5,470 nucleotides of DNA from JAJVID01 sp035275805 (GTDB taxonomy: Bacteria > Acidobacteriota > Blastocatellia > RBC074), in NCBI GenBank assembly GCA_035275805.1, contig DATEMG010000504.1, positions 1-5,470 of the forward strand, in the 5' to 3' direction. Below, piece after piece: positions 1 through 5,470 of the stretch. A program made the translations under genes and the position numbers. The notes below the pieces were generated by a model. It made no database searches. It saw only the letters and a program-made list of their open reading frames with translations, and was not told the origin of the DNA. The stretch's first letter is position 1, and the number at the start of each line of letters is the position of its first letter.

Positions 1-83
1 GGTGGTGGCGTCAACAGCGTCCCAAAGACCATCGTCAAGGCGACTGCGAAAAGCGCAATTTTCTTTTTGCTTGAGAACGACAT
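1..83 (-). CDS. N-terminus of an exported protein (partial, runs off the left edge)
   Basis: Only the first 27 codons are visible, and they read as a Sec signal peptide. MSFSS is followed by a basic n-region (KKK, residues 6-8), then a hydrophobic core IALFAVALTMVFGTLL, then TPP, with the cleavage site probably just outside the window. The ATG at 83-81 is supported by an AAGGAG ribosome binding site 8 bases upstream. The gene lies 71 bp downstream of the Crp/Fnr-type regulator on the same strand, with no stem-loop terminator visible between them, so co-transcription is possible. The mature protein is not visible and no function can be given. The short piece could be a lipoprotein or membrane anchor instead of a cleaved signal, but no lipobox cysteine is seen in the visible part. 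Confidence 0.75.
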   Translation of the reverse strand, partial: MSFSSKKKIALFAVALTMVFGTLLTPP

Positions 84-91
84 AGTTTTTT

Positions 92-97
92 CTCCTT
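92..97 (-). promoter_or_regulatory. Ribosome binding site of the exported-protein gene
   Basis: On the minus strand AAGGAG lies 8 bases before the ATG at 83-81, within the purine run GGAAGGAGAAAAAA. It decides the start of a gene of which only 27 codons are visible. Confidence 0.7.
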
Positions 98-154
98 CCA
101 TTGATGGCAGGGCTTTTAATCCGGCGAAATAAATCGGCTGCGTGTTTCGGCTCA

Positions 155-871
155 CTAGTTGCAACGCCTGGCGAGCGCCGTTTTATCGTGGATCGTAATG
201 TGGTAATTGTGATCTACAGACAGATAGCCGCGCTCTTTGTAGGAAACCAGAATCTTATTGGTGTGCTCGCGCGAAGCGCCGACAAGGGTCGCGATGTCTG
301 TTTGCGTCAGTCGAATGGGAATGAGCAGGTCTCCGTTGGGAAGCGGCTGTCCATACCTTTCGGCGAAAGCTATTATTCGGCGCGCGATGCGGGTTTCGAC
401 CTCGACTGCGGCGAGCGATTGAATCTGTTCATTGGCCGAACGCAGACGCGATGAGATTGTACAGGCCAGATCGGACGCGAGCGCCGGAATCGCCATCACA
501 CAGCGGCGAAAAGTTTCACGATCCATCCACAGCAGGGTCGTCTTCTCGATCGTAACGACGCTGGCCGAGCGGTTCGTTTGATCGAGCGCGCTCATCTCGC
601 CGATGATCTCACCCGGACCGAGAATCGAGATGCTTACATCCGAGCCGTCTTCCTGTTCGATGTGGACCTTGACCGCGCCGCTAAGGATGAAATAGACCAC
701 TTCGCCAGTTTGATCCACCGTCATCAATGACTTTCCGGCGGGAAAGGTCTTCCGATGCAAGAGTTCGCCCAACCGCCGCAGATCAACCCCGGTCAGGTTG
801 CGAAACAGATCGATCCGGCTGAGATCGTTGATATCGAACTCCGTCGGCAGATTCATCCTGAGGACTTTCAT
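155..871 (-). CDS. Crp/Fnr-family transcriptional regulator
   Basis: Predicted cytoplasmic, dimeric, DNA-binding regulator of 238 residues, a normal length for the family. The N-terminal cyclic-nucleotide-binding-type beta-roll (about residues 20-135) includes LSGAVKVH and a phosphate-binding cassette GEMSALDQTNRSAS with E92, R101 and S102 in the positions that hold the cyclic phosphate in CRP. A dimerisation helix follows (about 130-155), then a winged helix-turn-helix with QTDIATLVGASREHTNKIL (190-208). Its recognition helix keeps S-R-E (200-202) and a basic K206 where CRP uses R180, E181 and R185, so a TGTGA-like half-site is plausible. There is no N-terminal cysteine cluster, so it is not an Fe-S FNR sensor. 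The start at 871 is preferred over an in-frame ATG at 928 because GGGAGGG sits 8 bases upstream. It is transcribed divergently from the sigma/kinase cluster. The ligand is unknown; cAMP, c-di-GMP or another effector are all possible. Confidence 0.93.
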   Translation of the reverse strand: MKVLRMNLPTEFDINDLSRIDLFRNLTGVDLRRLGELLHRKTFPAGKSLMTVDQTGEVVYFILSGAVKVHIEQEDGSDVSISILGPGEIIGEMSALDQTNRSASVVTIEKTTLLWMDRETFRRCVMAIPALASDLACTISSRLRSANEQIQSLAAVEVETRIARRIIAFAERYGQPLPNGDLLIPIRLTQTDIATLVGASREHTNKILVSYKERGYLSVDHNYHITIHDKTALARRCN

Positions 872-879
872 TATATTTT

Positions 880-886
880 CCCTCCC
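880..886 (-). promoter_or_regulatory. Ribosome binding site of the Crp/Fnr regulator
   Basis: A minus-strand GGGAGGG stands 8 bases before the ATG at 871-869. The stronger match here, compared with the weak GAGAG before the ATG at 928, selects the 238-residue start. Confidence 0.7.
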
Positions 887-940
887 GTTTGACTGCTGAA
901 GCGGGTGCGGAGCGAGGGGCATACGCATAATCTCTCGCCA

Positions 941-969
941 TTGATTAACGCGACGGTTAGGAGTAAAAA
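941..969 (+). promoter_or_regulatory. Possible sigma-70-type promoter of the sigma/kinase cluster
   Basis: TTGATT (941-946) and TAAAAA (964-969) are separated by exactly 17 bases, a fair match to -35/-10 boxes. They lie about 65-90 bp before the sigma start, leaving a leader of about 55-60 bases. Short AT-rich matches occur by chance, and promoter consensus in this lineage is not well known, so this is only a candidate. If the cluster is autoregulated by its own sigma factor, a different, unrecognised promoter may lie in the same gap. Confidence 0.25.
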
Positions 970-1032
970 CTGGCAGGCTGAAAAATTAATTGCGATCCGG
1001 CGCTACTGTGTACCGTACCGCGCTCCCGATTT

Positions 1033-1606
1033 ATGAATACGCCTCCGCCAAATGAGATAACCGAGCGGCTGATCGCCTGGGGCGCCGGCGACAGGGCGGC
1101 GCTTGATCAACTCCTTCCCACTGTTTATCAGGAATTGCGTCGAATAGCCGGCAATTACCTGCGCCAGGAAAACCCGGGACACACGCTGCAGCCCACGGCC
1201 CTGGTTCATGAAGCCTGGCTGCGGCTGATAGACCAGACACGAGTCAATTGGCGCAACCGCGCGCAGTTTTTCGGCGTGGCAGCGCAACTGATGCGGCGAA
1301 TTCTGGTCGATCACGCCAAAACGAAACATCGGGAAAAGCGCGGCGGCGACGCCGTCAAATTTTCGCTCGACGATGTGATCAACTTATCGCAGGAACGCGC
1401 GGCCGATCTTATTGCGCTCGACGACGCGCTCGACGAGCTTGCGCGCATTGACGGACGAAAGAGTCGCGTGGTCGAGTTGCGTTATTTCGGCGGCTTCAGC
1501 GTCGAAGAGACCGCGCAAATACTGGAAGTCTCGCCCGAGACGGTGATGCGCGATTGGAAGATGGCCAAGGCCTGGCTCTATCAACAGATCAGGCGGGAGA
1601 CGAGCG

Positions 1607-1617
<11 letters not shown>
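1033..1617 (+). CDS. ECF-like RNA polymerase sigma factor (Sigma70_ECF / TIGR02999-type)
   Basis: A 194-residue sigma factor that should direct RNA polymerase to a dedicated promoter set. Region 2 spans about residues 8-98, with the family signature HTLQPTALVHEAWLRL (50-65) and FFGVAAQLMRRILVDHAK (79-96). A linker (about 100-125) leads to region 4 with the helix-turn-helix FSVEETAQILEVSPETVMRDW (155-175). The ATG at 1033 is the only start codon in frame after a stop at 979-981. No Shine-Dalgarno is visible, so initiation may be weak or leaderless. No anti-sigma gene is visible; instead the 3' end overlaps a Ser/Thr kinase gene by 11 bases, which suggests translational coupling and a kinase as partner. 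In region 2.2, where canonical ECF factors have acidic DAED, this protein reads Q53-P54-T55-A56, a pattern seen in phosphorylation-controlled ECF factors. The family call is firm; kinase control is inference. Confidence 0.93.
1595..1599 (+). promoter_or_regulatory. Ribosome binding site of kinase 1, inside the sigma gene
   Basis: GGGAG lies 7 bases before the kinase ATG at 1607, within the sigma codons for R-R-E. Because it is embedded in the sigma reading frame, kinase translation is probably coupled to sigma translation. The equivalent site is retained before kinase 2. Confidence 0.6.
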
Positions 1618-4582
<2,965 letters not shown>

Positions 4583-4586
4583 CCGC

Positions 4587-4703
4587 GTGAGCGTCGAAGA
4601 GCCCCAGCAAATTCTGGGAGTTTCTCGGGACACAGTGACGCGCGATTGGAAGCCGGCCAAGGCGTGGCTCTATCAACAGATCAGGCGGGAGGCTGCCCGA
4701 TGA
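4587..4703 (+). pseudogene. Remnant of a duplicated sigma factor gene (region 4 helix-turn-helix only)
   Basis: Read from a GTG at 4587, 38 codons match sigma residues 156-190: SVEEPQQILGVSRDTVTRDW followed by KPAKAWLYQQIRRE. Regions 2 and the linker are absent, so it cannot be a working sigma factor. Similarity to the intact gene begins abruptly at 4590 (AGCGTCGAAGAG, matching 1498), just after the kinase 1 stop. The last third is almost identical at DNA level to 1568-1599. A proline replaces the methionine in DWKMAK, which would disturb the recognition helix, consistent with decay. No Shine-Dalgarno precedes the GTG. What remains useful is the 3' end, which carries the ribosome binding site of kinase 2 and a stop overlapping its start as ATGA. 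It may persist as a short coupling leader or as an untranslated leader. Confidence 0.85.
4687..4692 (+). promoter_or_regulatory. Ribosome binding site of kinase 2, inside the sigma remnant
   Basis: GGGAGG stands 7 bases before the ATG at 4700, the same spacing as in the first copy and one base closer to the Shine-Dalgarno consensus. It supports the start of kinase 2. Confidence 0.65.
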
Positions 4704-5470
4704 CGTCCGAGCGATGGCGACAAGTCGAAGACCTCTTTCACTCAGCGCTCGACCGCGCGCCCGGTGATCGGGCGGCGTTTCTCGACGCGGCCTGCGCCGG
4801 CGACGGGACGCTGCGCCTGCAGGTTCAAGGTCTGCTAGAATCATTCGACGAGGCCAGCGACTTCATCGAAAAGCCGATCGTAGATGATTCGCTCTCTTCA
4901 AAGTCGAGAAAATCCCCGCCTTCCGAATCGCTCATCGGCCACAAGGTCGGCAATTACGAAATCCTGTCTCTGATCGGCGCGGGGGGAATGGGCGAGGTTT
5001 ATCTGGCCCGAGACGCGCGACTGGACCGTCAGATCGCGATCAAACTTCTTCCGGCGCAATTCACCGCGGACCCGGCGCAGGTGCGGCGCTTCGAGCGCGA
5101 AGCCCGCGCGGCCTCGGCTCTCAATCATCCCAACATCATCACCATACATGACATCGGGCGGGAAGGCGACACGCATTTCATCGCGACGGAATTCGTGCAA
5201 GGAAGGACACTGCGTGAAATCATCGATGGAAAGAAAATGGAGTCGCCCGAAGCTTTGGGCATTGCCGCTCAAATCGCCGGGGCCCTGGCGGCGGCGCACG
5301 CGGCCGGCATCGTCCACCGCGACATCAAGCCGGAAAACGTGATGGTCCGTCACGACGGGCTGGTCAAGCTGCTCGATTTCGGGCTGGCCAAGCCGGTTGA
5401 GGACGATTGCGGATTGCGGATTGCGGATTGCGGATTGCGGATTGATTCCCTCCCCAATCTCGATTTCGGG
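4700..5470 (+). CDS. Second Ser/Thr kinase, tandem paralogue (partial, runs off the right edge)
   Basis: The frame is open for 257 codons to the window edge and aligns without gaps to kinase 1, with about 206 of 257 residues identical by hand count. The N-terminal region (TSERWRQVEDLFHSALDR) and kinase motifs are all in place: IGAGGMGEV (92-100), K115 in IAIK, E134, HRDIKPEN (206-213) and DFG (226-228). It should therefore be catalytically competent if the rest is intact. Differences cluster at residues 31-43, 68-73 and 176-187, outside the catalytic motifs. Its ATG overlaps the stop of the sigma remnant (ATGA) and is preceded by GGGAGG. It too has the heptamer array after DFG. By homology it should continue into the activation segment, membrane helix and propeller, but none of that is visible, so the sensor part may differ. 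Confidence 0.93.
   Translation, partial: MTSERWRQVEDLFHSALDRAPGDRAAFLDAACAGDGTLRLQVQGLLESFDEASDFIEKPIVDDSLSSKSRKSPPSESLIGHKVGNYEILSLIGAGGMGEVYLARDARLDRQIAIKLLPAQFTADPAQVRRFEREARAASALNHPNIITIHDIGREGDTHFIATEFVQGRTLREIIDGKKMESPEALGIAAQIAGALAAAHAAGIVHRDIKPENVMVRHDGLVKLLDFGLAKPVEDDCGLRIADCGLRIDSLPNLDFG
5405..5444 (+). repeat. Tandem GGATTGC heptamer array in the kinase 2 activation loop
   Basis: A partial unit (5405-5410), four exact units (5411, 5418, 5425, 5432) and a partial unit (5439-5444) encode DCGLRIADCGLRI at the same residues as in kinase 1. It keeps the same total length but lacks the T-to-C variant seen there. The following bases (…AATCTCGATTTCG) also match the loop of the first copy, so an inverted right arm is expected about 50 bp beyond the window edge. 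Confidence 0.93.

Larger units (their letters stand above)
872..1032. promoter_or_regulatory. Divergent intergenic region between regulator and sigma factor
   Basis: This is the only gap of any size in the window (161 bp), and it must carry the start signals for both the leftward regulator and the rightward sigma-kinase cluster. It is more AT-rich in the middle (about 940-995) than its surroundings. It contains an AATTAATT palindrome (984-991) and GTAC-C-GTAC (1010-1018). No clear TGTGA-N6-TCACA operator or FNR box (TTGAT-N4-ATCAA) is present; only a single TTGAT half-site at 941-945 was seen. No terminator hairpin was found. Confidence 0.5.
4590..5470 (+). repeat. Second copy of a 3.09-kb tandem duplication (sigma tail plus kinase)
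   Basis: This stretch is homologous to 1498-2377. The offset is 3,092 bases in the sigma tail and 3,093 from the kinase start onward, because of one extra base just before the second kinase ATG. That base changes the sigma/kinase overlap from 11 to 4 bases. The kinase alignment is gap-free to the window edge, heptamer array included. The copies have diverged (about 80% protein identity), so the duplication is not recent, although some parts of the sigma tail are nearly identical. Confidence 0.88.

Noticed and set aside
84..154. Rho-independent terminator between the regulator and the exported-protein gene
   Set aside because: No GC-rich stem followed by a T-run is visible on the minus strand in these 71 bases.
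200..216. TGTGGTAATTGTGATC as a Crp-type operator
   Set aside because: It lies near the 3' end of the regulator's own coding sequence, the TGTGA half has no proper inverted partner, and it encodes conserved protein sequence.
101..454. 117-codon plus-strand open frame
   Set aside because: Mostly antisense to the C-terminal half of the Crp/Fnr regulator, whose helix-turn-helix is unmistakable; no domain in the plus reading.
872..928. Longer start for the Crp/Fnr regulator (ATG at 928, 19 extra residues)
   Set aside because: The extra residues look non-native (MRMPLAPHPLQQ…), the upstream ribosome site is weak, and a strong GGGAGGG stands before the ATG at 871.
4587..4703. Sigma remnant as an assembly frameshift of a full sigma gene
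   Set aside because: No sequence for regions 2 or the linker exists in any frame between the kinase 1 stop (4582) and 4587, so the missing part is truly absent from this window and not shifted in frame.

Overview
The window looks like part of an Acidobacteriota-type genome, possibly of the class Blastocatellia, though Planctomycetota or a related soil or metagenomic lineage cannot be excluded. This is an inference from three things. There is an ECF-like sigma factor of the 'HTLQPTALVHEAWLRL' type. It overlaps a very large Ser/Thr kinase fused to a TolB/PD40 beta-propeller. There are also dispersed GGATTGC heptamer arrays, which encode 'ADCGLRI' on one strand and 'NPQSAI' on the other. Base composition is moderately GC-rich and the genes are tightly packed.

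Layout. The left end has two genes on the minus strand: a 238-residue Crp/Fnr-type regulator (155-871), and downstream of it the start of an exported protein whose signal peptide runs off the left edge (1-83). A 161-bp divergent intergenic region (872-1032) separates them from a rightward cluster. The cluster holds a complete sigma factor (1033-1617), a 991-residue transmembrane receptor-like kinase overlapping it by 11 bases (1607-4582), a decapitated remnant of a second sigma gene (4587-4703), and a second kinase that starts in an ATGA overlap with that remnant and runs off the right edge (4700-5470+). The second kinase is open at the window edge but has all kinase motifs visible.

The right half is an ancient tandem duplication with a period of 3,093 bp. 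The last ~35 codons of the sigma gene and the first 257 codons of the kinase are present twice, and the kinase copies align without gaps at about 80% amino-acid identity by hand count. Each kinase copy carries a tandem array of the 7-bp unit GGATTGC at the same codon positions, just after the DFG motif, inside the activation loop. In the complete copy the array is answered 49 bp later by an inverted array, so the pair could form a ~32-bp hairpin while remaining open in frame.

How the parts may work together (inference): the kinase's periplasmic double propeller senses something and the cytoplasmic kinase acts. The obvious candidate substrate is the overlapping sigma factor. Its region 2.2 lacks the usual acidic 'DAED' residues and has a threonine there, the arrangement known from phosphorylation-activated ECF sigma factors. 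Because the activation-loop repeat has a 7-bp unit, gain or loss of one unit would truncate the kinase, which makes it a candidate phase-variable switch. The Crp/Fnr regulator reads divergently from the same intergenic region and may control the cluster, but no convincing operator was found.
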